From: Thioclava pacifica DSM 10166
GTDB taxonomy: Bacteria; Pseudomonadota; Alphaproteobacteria; Rhodobacterales; Rhodobacteraceae
Length of the DNA: 64,000 bases
Direction of reading: 5' to 3'
NCBI RefSeq assembly: GCF_000714535.1
Contig: NZ_AUND01000023.1
Span: 372,001-436,000 of the forward strand
The notes beneath the pieces were generated by a model. The model searched no databases, had not been told where the DNA came from, and was given only the letters and a program-made list of their open reading frames with translations. This document shows, piece by piece, positions 1-7,727 of the stretch; position 1 is the stretch's first letter, and the number at the start of each line of letters is the position of its first letter. The position numbers and the translations under genes are program-made.

Positions 1-934
1 GCGGATCGTTCTCGAGCCATTCGGCCACGGCCTTGGCGTTGGCGACATGCTTGTCCATGCGCAGGCTGAGCGTCTCGAGGCCCATCATCGTGTAATGCGC
101 CCCTTGCGGGTTCATCGTCATGCCGAGGTCGCGCAGGCCCACCGCGATCGAGTGGAAGGTGAAGGCCATCGGCCCCAGCGCCTCGTGGAACTTCAGGCCG
201 TGATAGGCGGGCTCGGGGGCGCTGAGCGAGGGGAACTTGTCCGAGGCCGACCAGTCGAACTTGCCGCTGTCGATCACGCAGCCGCCAGTGACGGTGCCGT
301 TGCCGGTCATATATTTCGTCAGCGAATGGACGACGAGCGTCGCGCCCATCTCGATCGGCCGGCACAGGTAGGGCGTGGCGAGCGTGTTGTCGACGATCAG
401 CGGCAGGCCGAGCTTGTCGGCCAGTTTTGCCACTGCCGGGATATCGGTGATGTAGCCGCCCGGGTTCGAGATCGACTCGCAGAAGATCGCGCGGGTGTTC
501 TCGTCCACCGCCGCTTCCAGCGCGTCGAGATCGTCGAAATCGACGAATTTGGCCGACCAGCCGAAGCGTTTGATCGTCTGGCTGAACTGGGTGATCGTAC
601 CGCCATAAAGCCGGGTCGACGCGACGACGTTCAGTCCCGGTCCCATCAGCGGGAAGAGCGCCATGATCTGCGCCGCGTGTCCCGAGGAACAGGCCACCCC
701 GCCCGCGCCGCCTTCGAGCACGGCGACCTTCTCGGCGAGCTTCATCACCGTCGGGTTGGTCAGGCGCGAATAGATGTAGCCCACCTCTTCGAGGTTGAAG
801 AGCCGCGCCGCATGGTCGGCATCCTTGAAGGCGTAAGCGGTGGTCAGGTAGATCGGCACCTGCAGCGCGCCGGTCGCCGGATCGGGTGCGGCGGCGGCGT
901 GGATCTGAAGCGTGTCGAATTTGTAGTCGGACAT
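1..934 (-). CDS. metY: O-acetylhomoserine sulfhydrylase (partial, 3' end outside window)
   Basis: Translating the minus strand from the ATG at 934 gives about 311 residues that run off the left edge of the window. The protein belongs to the Cys/Met-metabolism PLP-dependent family and most resembles O-acetylhomoserine aminocarboxypropyltransferase, which makes homocysteine or methionine from O-acetylhomoserine and sulfide or methanethiol. Visible marks are the N-terminal YSRLTNPT, the glycine-rich EGGAGGVACSSGHAA, VDNTLATPYLCRP and the PLP-lysine motif SLTKYMTG. A GAGGAG ribosome binding site precedes the start. No other gene lies within the 133 bp up to the rhomboid-like gene. The MetY call over MetZ or methionine gamma-lyase rests on overall pattern only. 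Confidence 0.85.
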   Translation of the reverse strand, partial: MSDYKFDTLQIHAAAAPDPATGALQVPIYLTTAYAFKDADHAARLFNLEEVGYIYSRLTNPTVMKLAEKVAVLEGGAGGVACSSGHAAQIMALFPLMGPGLNVVASTRLYGGTITQFSQTIKRFGWSAKFVDFDDLDALEAAVDENTRAIFCESISNPGGYITDIPAVAKLADKLGLPLIVDNTLATPYLCRPIEMGATLVVHSLTKYMTGNGTVTGGCVIDSGKFDWSASDKFPSLSAPEPAYHGLKFHEALGPMAFTFHSIAVGLRDLGMTMNPQGAHYTMMGLETLSLRMDKHVANAKAVAEWLENDP

Positions 935-1067
935 CTCGGGGCTCCTCTGTTCTCGGGCGCGACGTTAGCGGTGCGCCCGAGGGGCTTCAAACACATTCGT
1001 TTTCGGCAATGGGAGGCCGGGCGGCTGGCTTGGCTTGGATACTGACGGTAGCGCGCGTCCGGTTGGC

Positions 1068-1754
1068 TTAGCGCCGCCGCAACCGCTGCAACGTGCGTTT
1101 CATTCCCCCCGGAGCGACGAGGAAGCTCAGCACGAAGCCGGTCGCGAACCCCACGAGATCGGCGATCCAGTCAGGCCGCGCGCCGAAGATCATCGCGAAG
1201 ATCAGCTGGATCCCCATCAGCGCGCCGATCAGCGAAAAGGCCCGCATCTGGTTCGCGTTTTCCTGCCCGAGCCGCGTCCACAGGATCCAGGTGAAAGCGC
1301 CAATCAACCCGTAATCGCCCGGATAGCCGCCATAGAGCCCGATCTCGGTGAAGGGCAGCGCGGCATAGACCAGCGCGCCGACGATGCTCGAACCGAGAAA
1401 CACCACGGCCACCGCGAGGTTCGAGAAGACCTCGCCCACCATCTTGCCGAGCGCCAGCAGGAAAACGAGTACGAAAATCGCCTGCGTCACCGAGGCGTTC
1501 ACGAAGGGATAGGTCACCAGTCGCATCAGCTGTTCTGGCGGGTATTGCCCGGTCTCGACCATCGCGCGCATCAGTTGCGGCGAGAAGGCGAATGTCTGGA
1601 GCGCATCGAGCCGCCAGCCCGCAGCGCCCGGCCCGCCGATCAGCCCGCTTCCGCCCATCGCGAAGAACAGTTCGGTCGCGATGATCGGCAGCGCGAGCAG
1701 CCAGACCACCGGGGGGAGCGGGTTCACCGGGTGTTCGTCATAACCGTCGCGCAT
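1068..1754 (-). CDS. Rhomboid-like membrane protein, probably not a protease
   Basis: This 228-residue protein has about six hydrophobic segments and the rhomboid layout, with a C-terminal GFATGFVLSF helix like the last rhomboid helix. Active rhomboid proteases need a GxSG serine and a histidine in the last catalytic helix. Here the matching segments read GDYGLIGAF (no serine) and WIADLVGFATGF (Asp where His is expected). The HxxxN segment is also absent. I infer a rhomboid pseudoprotease with a binding or quality-control role. The start has an AGGAGAGG site 8 bases upstream. It is divergent from trpS, 129 bp away. The substrate or partner is unknown. Confidence 0.75.
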   Translation of the reverse strand: MRDGYDEHPVNPLPPVVWLLALPIIATELFFAMGGSGLIGGPGAAGWRLDALQTFAFSPQLMRAMVETGQYPPEQLMRLVTYPFVNASVTQAIFVLVFLLALGKMVGEVFSNLAVAVVFLGSSIVGALVYAALPFTEIGLYGGYPGDYGLIGAFTWILWTRLGQENANQMRAFSLIGALMGIQLIFAMIFGARPDWIADLVGFATGFVLSFLVAPGGMKRTLQRLRRR

Positions 1755-1883
1755 ATCTGGCCTCTCCTGCTCGCGGGCTCAGTTGCGCCCTTTGCGCTTT
1801 AGCGATAAGCGAGCGGGGAGCGGATTTCCACCCCGGGAGATCCTTACGGCGGGCTTCCACCCCCCGCAGATCAGGAGCATCAG

Positions 1884-2924
1884 ATGAGCGAGCAAGCGCA
1901 GACCCCGAACGCCAATTTCAAACCGCGGATCTTCTCCGGCATCCAGCCCTCGGGTGGGCTGACGCTGGGCAACTATCTGGGCGCGCTCAAGCGTTTCGCC
2001 CAGAAGCAGGACGAAGGGATCGAGACGATCTACTGCCTCGTCGACCTGCATGCGATCACGGTCTGGCAAGAGCCCGAAGCGCTGCGCCGCAACACCCGCG
2101 AAGCCGCCGCCGCCTTCATCGCCTCGGGCGTCGACCCGAAGCGCTCGATCCTGTTCAACCAAAGCCAGGTCTCGGCCCATGCCGAACTGGCCTGGGCGCT
2201 CAACTGCGTCGCCCGTCTGGGCTGGATGAACCGGATGACCCAGTTCAAGGACAAGGCCGGCAAGAATGCCGAGAAAGCCTCGCTTGGCCTTTACGCCTAT
2301 CCCGCGCTGATGGCGGCTGACATTCTGCTCTATCACGCGACGATGGTGCCGGTGGGCGAGGATCAGAAGCAGCATGTCGAACTGACCCGCGACATCGCGG
2401 CGAAGTTCAACCATGACTTCAAGACCGAGTTCTTCCCATCGCCCGAGCCGCTGATCGAGGGCGCCGCGACCCGCGTGATGTCCTTGCGCGACGGCACGAA
2501 GAAGATGTCGAAATCCGACCCCTCGGATGCAAGCCGCATCAACCTGACCGACGATGCCGACACGATCGCGAAGAAGATCCGCAAGGCCGTGACCGATCCC
2601 GAGCCGCTGCCCTCCGAGCTGGACGGGCTCAAGGACCGGGCCGAGGCACGCAACCTCGTGAACATCTACGCGGCGCTGGCGGACATGACGCCGGACCAGG
2701 TGCTGGGCGAGTTCGGTGGCGAGGGCTTCGGCAAGTTCAAACCGGCGTTGGCGGACCTCGCAGTCGCGAAACTCGCGCCGATCTCGGACGAAATGACCCG
2801 GCTGATGAACGACCCCGCCGAGATCGACCGGACCCTCGGCGATGGCGCGAACCGTGCCGACGAGATCGCGCAGCCGATCCTCGGCAAGACGCTTGAAATC
2901 ATGGGGATGATCCGCTCGCGCTGA
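1884..2924 (+). CDS. trpS: Tryptophanyl-tRNA synthetase
   Basis: This is a class I aminoacyl-tRNA synthetase that charges tRNA-Trp in the cytoplasm. The 346-residue product is of normal bacterial TrpRS length. The HIGH-type signature is in [15 protein letters not shown] near residues 20-33. The KMSKS loop is in [10 protein letters not shown] near residue 210. TrpRS-specific [10 protein letters not shown] and [12 protein letters not shown] are present. An AGGAGC site lies 5 bases before the ATG. The gene stands alone on the plus strand, flanked by minus-strand genes. Confidence is high because all the family motifs are intact. Confidence 0.98.
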   Translation: MSEQAQTPNANFKPRIFSGIQPSGGLTLGNYLGALKRFAQKQDEGIETIYCLVDLHAITVWQEPEALRRNTREAAAAFIASGVDPKRSILFNQSQVSAHAELAWALNCVARLGWMNRMTQFKDKAGKNAEKASLGLYAYPALMAADILLYHATMVPVGEDQKQHVELTRDIAAKFNHDFKTEFFPSPEPLIEGAATRVMSLRDGTKKMSKSDPSDASRINLTDDADTIAKKIRKAVTDPEPLPSELDGLKDRAEARNLVNIYAALADMTPDQVLGEFGGEGFGKFKPALADLAVAKLAPISDEMTRLMNDPAEIDRTLGDGANRADEIAQPILGKTLEIMGMIRSR

Positions 2925-2952
2925 TCGAAATGGGAGGGGGCGGCTTGCCCCC

Positions 2953-3372
2953 TCAGCCCATCATCAGGCGCGGATAGTCGATCTTCGGACAGCGGTTCAT
3001 CACCACGCGCACGCCCTTTGCACGGGCCTTTTCCGCGGCCTCGTCATGCCGGACGCCGAGCTGCATCCAGATCGTGCGCAGCTTGGGAAGATGGGCCAGC
3101 GCGTCCTCGACCACCTCGGGCACGGCCTCGGAGCGGCGGAACACGTCGACCATATCGACCTCGATCTCATCCGGGATCGCGCCGAGATCGGCATAGACCG
3201 TCTCGCCCAGCAATTCCTGCCCCGCGAGGCCGGGATTGACCGGGATCACCCGATAGCCCTTCGATTGCAGATAGCGCGCGACATCGTAGGACGGGCGCTC
3301 GGGCTTGTGCGAAATCCCCACCACGGCGATCACCTTCGCCTCGCGCAGAATATCGCGAATCTCGTCTTGCAT
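2953..3372 (-). CDS. CoA-binding domain protein (YccU-like)
   Basis: This 139-residue single-domain protein has the Rossmann fold of the CoA-binding family related to succinyl-CoA synthetase alpha subunits. It shows VIAVVGISHKPERPSYDV near the N-terminus, then GYRVIPVNPG and the C-terminal MNRCPKIDYPR. No catalytic role is established for the YccU-type family. I chose the ATG at 3372 because AGGAGGG sits directly upstream. A longer reading frame would add 32 residues with no domain match. The gene is convergent with trpS, 28 bp away. Confidence 0.88.
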   Translation of the reverse strand: MQDEIRDILREAKVIAVVGISHKPERPSYDVARYLQSKGYRVIPVNPGLAGQELLGETVYADLGAIPDEIEVDMVDVFRRSEAVPEVVEDALAHLPKLRTIWMQLGVRHDEAAEKARAKGVRVVMNRCPKIDYPRLMMG

Positions 3373-3543
3373 GGGGCCCTCCTGTCTTGCCGTTCCGATA
3401 TAGGGAGAAATGCCGGATCGCTTCAAGAACGCGTATCGGGCAAGGCATTCATGCGATAGGCCGGGCACCTTCCCAGGCCAAGAAAAATGCGCCCGAGCAT
3501 GAAGCAGGGGCGCATAAGTGGCGGAACGAGGGACAGTGAACTA

Positions 3544-3572
3544 GAAGCGCTGCGGTTCCGGAGCGGCGCTTC
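3544..3572. other. Hairpin in the gap between rlmB and the CoA-binding gene
   Basis: A 10-bp stem (one G-T wobble) with a 9-base loop lies between two minus-strand genes. On the minus strand it is followed by TAGTTC, so it lacks a good U tract. It could be a weak terminator behind rlmB. A separate perfect 6-bp dyad, GGTCTT-A-AAGACC, lies at 3600-3612. I see no gene or RNA family match in 3373-3643. Confidence 0.3.
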
Positions 3573-3643
3573 TGTTAAAGAGATAGGGAGGCCCTCGCCG
3601 GTCTTAAAGACCTTTGCGACAAAAGCTCGCGTGTTTGTGAAAA

Positions 3644-4417
3644 TCAGCGGTTTGCCGCCGCATAGAGCGATACCGCCGCCGCATTCGAGACGTTGAGCGA
3701 GCCGAACTCCCCGGCGAAGGGGATGCGCACCAGCCGGTCGCAGGTCTCGCGGGTCTTTTCGCGCAGGCCCGGACCTTCGGCGCCGAGCACCAGCGCCACC
3801 GGCTCCACGCCCGCTTCGCTCAGCCCGTCTTGCAGGCTCATGCTCGCCTCTCCCGCAAGCCCCACCAGGCGGAAGCCCATCGCGCGCAACTCCTCCATCG
3901 CGTCGGAGAGGTTCTTCACGCGCAGATAGGGCTGCCGCTCCAGCGCGCCGCTTGCGGTCTTGGCCAGCGCCCCGGTCTCGGGCGCGGAATGGCGATGCGG
4001 GGCAATTACGGCGGCTGCGCCGAAGACTTCGGCTGACCGCAGGATCGCGCCCACGTTATGCGGGTCGGTCACCCGGTCGAGCAGCACCACGATGCGCGCA
4101 TCATAGCAGACATCCTTCAGCGCGCCCCAGTCGAGCGGTTTGACCTCGAGCGCGGCCCCTTGGTGAACCGAATCCTGCGAGATCGGCACATGCTTGTCGA
4201 ACTTGCGCACATCGACGATCTCGGGCTCCATGCCCGAAGCCGCGATCGCGTCGGCCAGCTTGTCCGCGGCATTCTTGGAACAGACCAGCTGCAACCGCTC
4301 GCGCATCGGATTCTGGAGCGCATCGCGCACCGCGTGCAGGCCGAACAGCCACACCGTCTCCGATGCCGCCGCGCGCTTGGCACGTTCCTTCTCGATCACC
4401 CAGGCCGGTTTTTTCAT
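3644..4417 (-). CDS. rlmB: SpoU-family RNA 2'-O-methyltransferase (RlmB-type)
   Basis: The 257-residue protein is a SpoU/TrmH-superfamily SAM-dependent methyltransferase. RlmB members methylate the ribose of G2251 in 23S rRNA. An N-terminal substrate-binding domain (WLFGLHAVRDAL, about residues 24-35) is followed by the knotted catalytic domain with three SpoU motifs: DRVTDPHNVGAILRSA, LVLGAEGPGL and SLNVSNAAAVSLY. An AGGAGAGC site precedes the start. The gene is divergent from tRNA-Tyr. SpoU paralogues can act on tRNA instead, so the exact target nucleotide is inferred. Confidence 0.9.
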   Translation of the reverse strand: MKKPAWVIEKERAKRAAASETVWLFGLHAVRDALQNPMRERLQLVCSKNAADKLADAIAASGMEPEIVDVRKFDKHVPISQDSVHQGAALEVKPLDWGALKDVCYDARIVVLLDRVTDPHNVGAILRSAEVFGAAAVIAPHRHSAPETGALAKTASGALERQPYLRVKNLSDAMEELRAMGFRLVGLAGEASMSLQDGLSEAGVEPVALVLGAEGPGLREKTRETCDRLVRIPFAGEFGSLNVSNAAAVSLYAAANR

Positions 4418-4504
4418 GGCGCTCTCCTTTGGCCCCTACCTGCGCGCAAAGCCGGGCTTTGGCAAGCCGCGATCTCGGGGGGTGAATTTTCGCAAATCCG
4501 GCTC

Positions 4505-4533
4505 TTGACGCCCCCCGCCCCCTTTTGTATCTC
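4505..4533 (+). promoter_or_regulatory. Sigma-70-type promoter of tRNA-Tyr
   Basis: TTGACG at 4505-4510 and TATCTC at 4528-4533 are separated by exactly 17 bases. The expected transcription start lies just before the tRNA 5' end at 4546. The -35 element matches consensus in five of six positions. The C-rich spacer and run of T before the -10 fit stable-RNA promoters of high-GC alphaproteobacteria. Confidence 0.7.
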
Positions 4534-4545
4534 CCGCCCAGCGTC

Positions 4546-4629
4546 GGGTGACGTGCTGCAAGGTGCGGCAGCGGACTGTAACTCCGCCGGGGAGACCCAT
4601 GCCTGGTTCGATTCCAGGGTCACCCACCA
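4546..4629 (+). tRNA. tRNA-Tyr (anticodon GTA), CCA encoded
   Basis: The sequence folds as a class II tRNA. The acceptor stem GGGTGAC (4546-4552) pairs with GTCACCC (4619-4625), followed by A and an encoded CCA at 4627-4629. The anticodon stem GCGGA/TCCGC encloses loop CTGTAAC, with GTA at 4578-4580. The T arm is CCTGG-TTCGATT-CCAGG. A 14-base long variable arm with a GGG/CCC stem is typical of bacterial tRNA-Tyr. The D arm holds the GG pair. The total of 84 nt is normal. Confidence 0.97.
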
Positions 4630-4683
4630 CTTCCCCCTTTTCGGAACTGGTGATCTGGCAAGCCTCCGGGGTTTGCAGATATC

Positions 4684-5100
4684 TTAGCGCGAGAGCACCG
4701 CATTGCGCTTGAAGCGGGCTTCCTCGGTGCTGCCATCGTCGTAGATCAGCTTCACGCGGACATCTTTCACCGAACCCTTGGGTTGCGACACGAAGACGTT
4801 GTCACCCGCGATCGCATTGGGCTGGGCGCTGCCTTCGTGGCACTTCTCCATCTTGAACTTCGATTTCGGTGCGGCACCGTTGAAGCCGTAGCGGATCTCG
4901 CTCAGCCCGCAGCGCCACGCGAGAAGATGGGTGAAATACACCAGATCATTGTCGCCATATTCACGGATCGCGACCCAGGAATTGCGCGTCATGTCGAGGA
5001 TCGGACGGACTTCCGCGGCGGTGGTGAAATTCTGCGCCGCCACCGGTACCGCTCCCAGCATCGCTGCCAGAACGGCCCCGCTCAACTTCCGCACGCTCAT
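4684..5100 (-). CDS. Secreted hypothetical protein
   Basis: A 138-residue protein with a clear signal peptide (basic MSVRK, hydrophobic GAVLAAMLGAVPVAA, cleavage after AAQ), so probably periplasmic. Two cysteines in the mature part (in WRCGLSE and EKCHEGS) could form a disulfide. It ends with a beta-rich VRVKLIYDDGSTEEARF segment. I do not recognise a named family. The ATG at 5100 is preferred to the GTG at 5109 because the GGGGG stretch at 5110-5114 is then 9 bases away. It is divergent from the next gene and follows tRNA-Tyr in convergent orientation. Confidence 0.75.
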   Translation of the reverse strand: MSVRKLSGAVLAAMLGAVPVAAQNFTTAAEVRPILDMTRNSWVAIREYGDNDLVYFTHLLAWRCGLSEIRYGFNGAAPKSKFKMEKCHEGSAQPNAIAGDNVFVSQPKGSVKDVRVKLIYDDGSTEEARFKRNAVLSR

Positions 5101-5103
5101 CAC

Positions 5104-5131
5104 TTTCACCCCCGGGCTTTGTCGCTATACT
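5104..5131 (+). promoter_or_regulatory. Candidate promoter for the glycosyltransferase-like gene
   Basis: TATACT at 5126-5131 is a near-consensus -10 element. The best -35 partner, TTTCAC at 5104-5109, is weak and 16 bases upstream. The start codon at 5159 would leave a short leader. It lies in the 58-bp gap between divergent genes. Confidence 0.4.
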
Positions 5132-5158
5132 GCGCAAAAATCCTCCCTAGGCGGCAGT

Positions 5159-6163
5159 ATGACGGTGAAACCCCTGAAATCTCAACCCTTCAACGTCTTC
5201 TGCATCGCACAATCGGGTCGTCTGGAATACGAGGCTATCCTTTTCGTACTGAGTTTCCGCGCGGCAAATCCCGATTTCGCCGGCCGGCTCTTGGTCGCTG
5301 AACCGCAGCCCGGATCGCGCTGGTCCGAGGAGGTACGAATCTCGGGGCCGGTGCGTGCGATTCTCGAAGCGGCGGGGGCCGAGATCGTGCCTTTCGAGAG
5401 CAAGGTCTTCGGCCAGTCCTACCCCTATGGCAACAAGATCGAGGCTCTCGCGGCGCTGCCCGCGGGCGAACCTTTTGTCTTCTTCGATACCGATACGGTC
5501 TTCACCGGGGCGCTCTCGGAGGTGGGGTTCGATTTCACGAAGCCCTCCGCCTCGATGCGCCGCACCGGAACCTGGCCCGAGCCGCCGCTCTACGGGCCCG
5601 GCTATACCGCGATCTGGAAATCGCTCTACGATAAGTTCGGCTTGGACGGGTTCGAAGACACGCTCGATCTAAGCCAGCCCGACGAGTATTGGCGGCGCTA
5701 CATGTATTTCAACGCGGGCTGGTTCTTCGGGGCGGACCCGGCAGAGTTCGGCGCGCGCTTCCTGCGCTATGCGCGCGAGATCCGCGACGAGGCGCCTGAC
5801 GAACTGGCCTGCCAGTCGCTCGATCCCTGGCTCGATCAGGTGGCGCTGCCGCTGGTGATCCATTCCTTCGGGGGAGGGCGGCCGGGGCCGGAGCTTGACG
5901 GGCTCGATGGTTCGGTGAGCTGTCATTACCGCGCGCTGCCGTTACTCTATGCGCGCGAGAGCGATGCGGCAATCGAGATGGTCGAGGCGGTTGTGGCCCC
6001 CAACCCGATCAAGAAGGTTCTCAAGGCCTACGAGCCCGCGAAGAAGCTGATCTATCAGGGCAAGGGCCGCAAGCTGCGCGCGCTCATCGCCGAGGAAGGC
6101 ATGCCGCGCACCGAGAAGATGCTGCGCAACCGGATCAAGCGCGCAAAGCTCTGGCTGCGTTGA
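5159..6163 (+). CDS. Glycosyltransferase-like protein with DxD motif
   Basis: This 334-residue soluble protein has the look of a GT-A-fold nucleotide-sugar glycosyltransferase. An N-terminal alpha/beta segment (FNVFCIAQSGRLEYEAIL) leads to FVFFDTDTVFTG, a DxD-type metal and nucleotide-sugar motif at about residues 110-120. MYFNAGWFFGA near residue 190 resembles the acceptor-site region of such enzymes. The basic C-terminus (IKRAKLWLR) could contact membrane. I chose the ATG at 5159, since upstream codons extend into the intergenic promoter. No polysaccharide or LPS cluster is nearby, so the sugar and acceptor are unknown. The function is inferred from motifs only. Confidence 0.6.
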   Translation: MTVKPLKSQPFNVFCIAQSGRLEYEAILFVLSFRAANPDFAGRLLVAEPQPGSRWSEEVRISGPVRAILEAAGAEIVPFESKVFGQSYPYGNKIEALAALPAGEPFVFFDTDTVFTGALSEVGFDFTKPSASMRRTGTWPEPPLYGPGYTAIWKSLYDKFGLDGFEDTLDLSQPDEYWRRYMYFNAGWFFGADPAEFGARFLRYAREIRDEAPDELACQSLDPWLDQVALPLVIHSFGGGRPGPELDGLDGSVSCHYRALPLLYARESDAAIEMVEAVVAPNPIKKVLKAYEPAKKLIYQGKGRKLRALIAEEGMPRTEKMLRNRIKRAKLWLR

Positions 6164-6172
6164 GGGGTGGGG

Positions 6173-7726
6173 TCAGGCGCCGCCCGGCCCCTTGCGCACC
6201 GCACCCTTGAGATCGGCCATGTGCATCGCCCCGATTGCGATCGCGGTGCCGAAATAGACCGCCATTCCGAACAGCACGAGCCCCAGCAGCGCCAATGCGC
6301 GCAGCCCCGGCACGGCAAAGAGGCCGGGCATGGCCCAGGTCGCGACCCAGATCGCCAGCCCCATCACCACCGCGGAAATCACGATGCGCGGCAGACGACG
6401 ATGAAAGCGGTGATCGAAATGCGCAGCTTCTCCCATCGACCGGGAGCCGAGCCAGAGCTGCCCGACCATCGCCCAAGCGGCGAAGGTGGTGCCGCAGGCG
6501 GCGGCGAGATAGCCGATGAAAGGCGAAAGTCCGATGGCCAGCACCGCATTCACCACCATCGCGACCAGCGCGTAATTGAACGGCGTGCGGGTGTTCTCGC
6601 GGGCGAAATAGAGCGGTTGCAGCACCTTTTGCAGCACGAAGGCGGGCAGGCCGAGCCCGTAGATCGCGGTGGCCCAAGCGGTGGCGATGGTGTCGTCATG
6701 GGTGAACTGGCCGCGCTCGAACAGGACCGAGACGATGGGCTGCGCGGCGACCAGAAGCGCCACGGCGGGGCCCACGGTCAGCAGTAGCGCGAACTCGCCC
6801 GCGCGCGAGAAGGAATAGCGGCTGCCCGCCATGTCATGGGCGCGCAGGCGGCGCGACAGGTCCGGCAGCAGCACCACGCCAATCGCAATGCCCACCACGC
6901 CGAGCGGCAGCTGGTAAAGCCGGTCTGCATAGTTCAGCCAGGCGATCGCGCCGTCGAAATGCGAGGCGACCTGACGGCCCACCAGCAGGTTGATCTGCAC
7001 CACGCCCCCCGCGAGCATGGCCGGGATCGCGATGCGGATCAGGCGCTTCATGTCGGGGCTCAGGCGGGGCCGGGCGGGGATGATCTTGAAGCCCGCGCGC
7101 CATGCCGCCACCCAGACCAGCGCCAGCTGCGCCACGCCCGCAAGCGGCACGGACCACGCGAGCGCATCGCCCACCGGCAGGCCGAAATGATCGGCCAGCA
7201 CCATCGCCAGCACGAAGACCACGTTCAGCAGCACCGGCGCGGCGGCGGCAGCGGCAAAGTGACCGGCCGCGTTCAGCACGCCCGACAGCAGCGCCCCGAG
7301 CGAGATGAACAGGATATAGGGAAAGGCGATGCGCCCATAGGTCGTGGCGATCTCGAAGCGCTCATCGGCGGCAAAGCCCGAGGCCATCGCCAGCACAAGC
7401 CACGGCATCGCGGCCGAGGCCACCAGCGTCAGCACGATCAGCACCGAGGCGAGCCCCCCCATCGCCTCGCGCGCAAACCCTTGCGCGTTCTCGCCGCCCT
7501 CCAGCTTCTTCGAGAAGATCGGGATGAAGGCGGTGTTGAACGCGCCCTCGGCGAAGAAGCGGCGGAAGAGGTTCGGCAGAGAGAAGGCCACGAGGAAGGC
7601 CTCGGCCACTGGGCCCGCGCCCAGGAAAGCCGCGATCATCATGTCGCGCGCAAAGCCAAGCACGCGGCTCGCCATCGTCCAGCCGCCCACCGTCATGAAG
7701 CCGCGCACCAGGCGGATCGGTTTCAT
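6173..7726 (-). CDS. murJ: Lipid II flippase MurJ
   Basis: A 517-residue polytopic membrane protein of the MOP/MurJ family, which flips lipid II across the inner membrane for peptidoglycan synthesis. It has about 14 hydrophobic helices. The N-terminus MKPIRLVRGFMTVGGWTMAS and the following SRVLGFARDMMIAAFLGAG are characteristic, as is RRFFAEGAFNTAFIPIF. The start at 7726 is one base after the glnD stop, so the two genes are likely co-transcribed and translationally coupled. The glnD-murJ order is common in this order of bacteria. Confidence 0.96.
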   Translation of the reverse strand: MKPIRLVRGFMTVGGWTMASRVLGFARDMMIAAFLGAGPVAEAFLVAFSLPNLFRRFFAEGAFNTAFIPIFSKKLEGGENAQGFAREAMGGLASVLIVLTLVASAAMPWLVLAMASGFAADERFEIATTYGRIAFPYILFISLGALLSGVLNAAGHFAAAAAAPVLLNVVFVLAMVLADHFGLPVGDALAWSVPLAGVAQLALVWVAAWRAGFKIIPARPRLSPDMKRLIRIAIPAMLAGGVVQINLLVGRQVASHFDGAIAWLNYADRLYQLPLGVVGIAIGVVLLPDLSRRLRAHDMAGSRYSFSRAGEFALLLTVGPAVALLVAAQPIVSVLFERGQFTHDDTIATAWATAIYGLGLPAFVLQKVLQPLYFARENTRTPFNYALVAMVVNAVLAIGLSPFIGYLAAACGTTFAAWAMVGQLWLGSRSMGEAAHFDHRFHRRLPRIVISAVVMGLAIWVATWAMPGLFAVPGLRALALLGLVLFGMAVYFGTAIAIGAMHMADLKGAVRKGPGGA

Positions 7727-7727
7727 C

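Noticed and set aside
47-1045. Plus-strand open frame of 332 codons at the left edge
   Set aside because: The minus strand encodes a clear O-acetylhomoserine sulfhydrylase with its PLP-lysine motif in the same place.
3544-3612. Possible RNA gene or tRNA-like fold near the hairpins
   Set aside because: The stems do not form a cloverleaf, there is no anticodon arm or T loop, and no promoter was visible.
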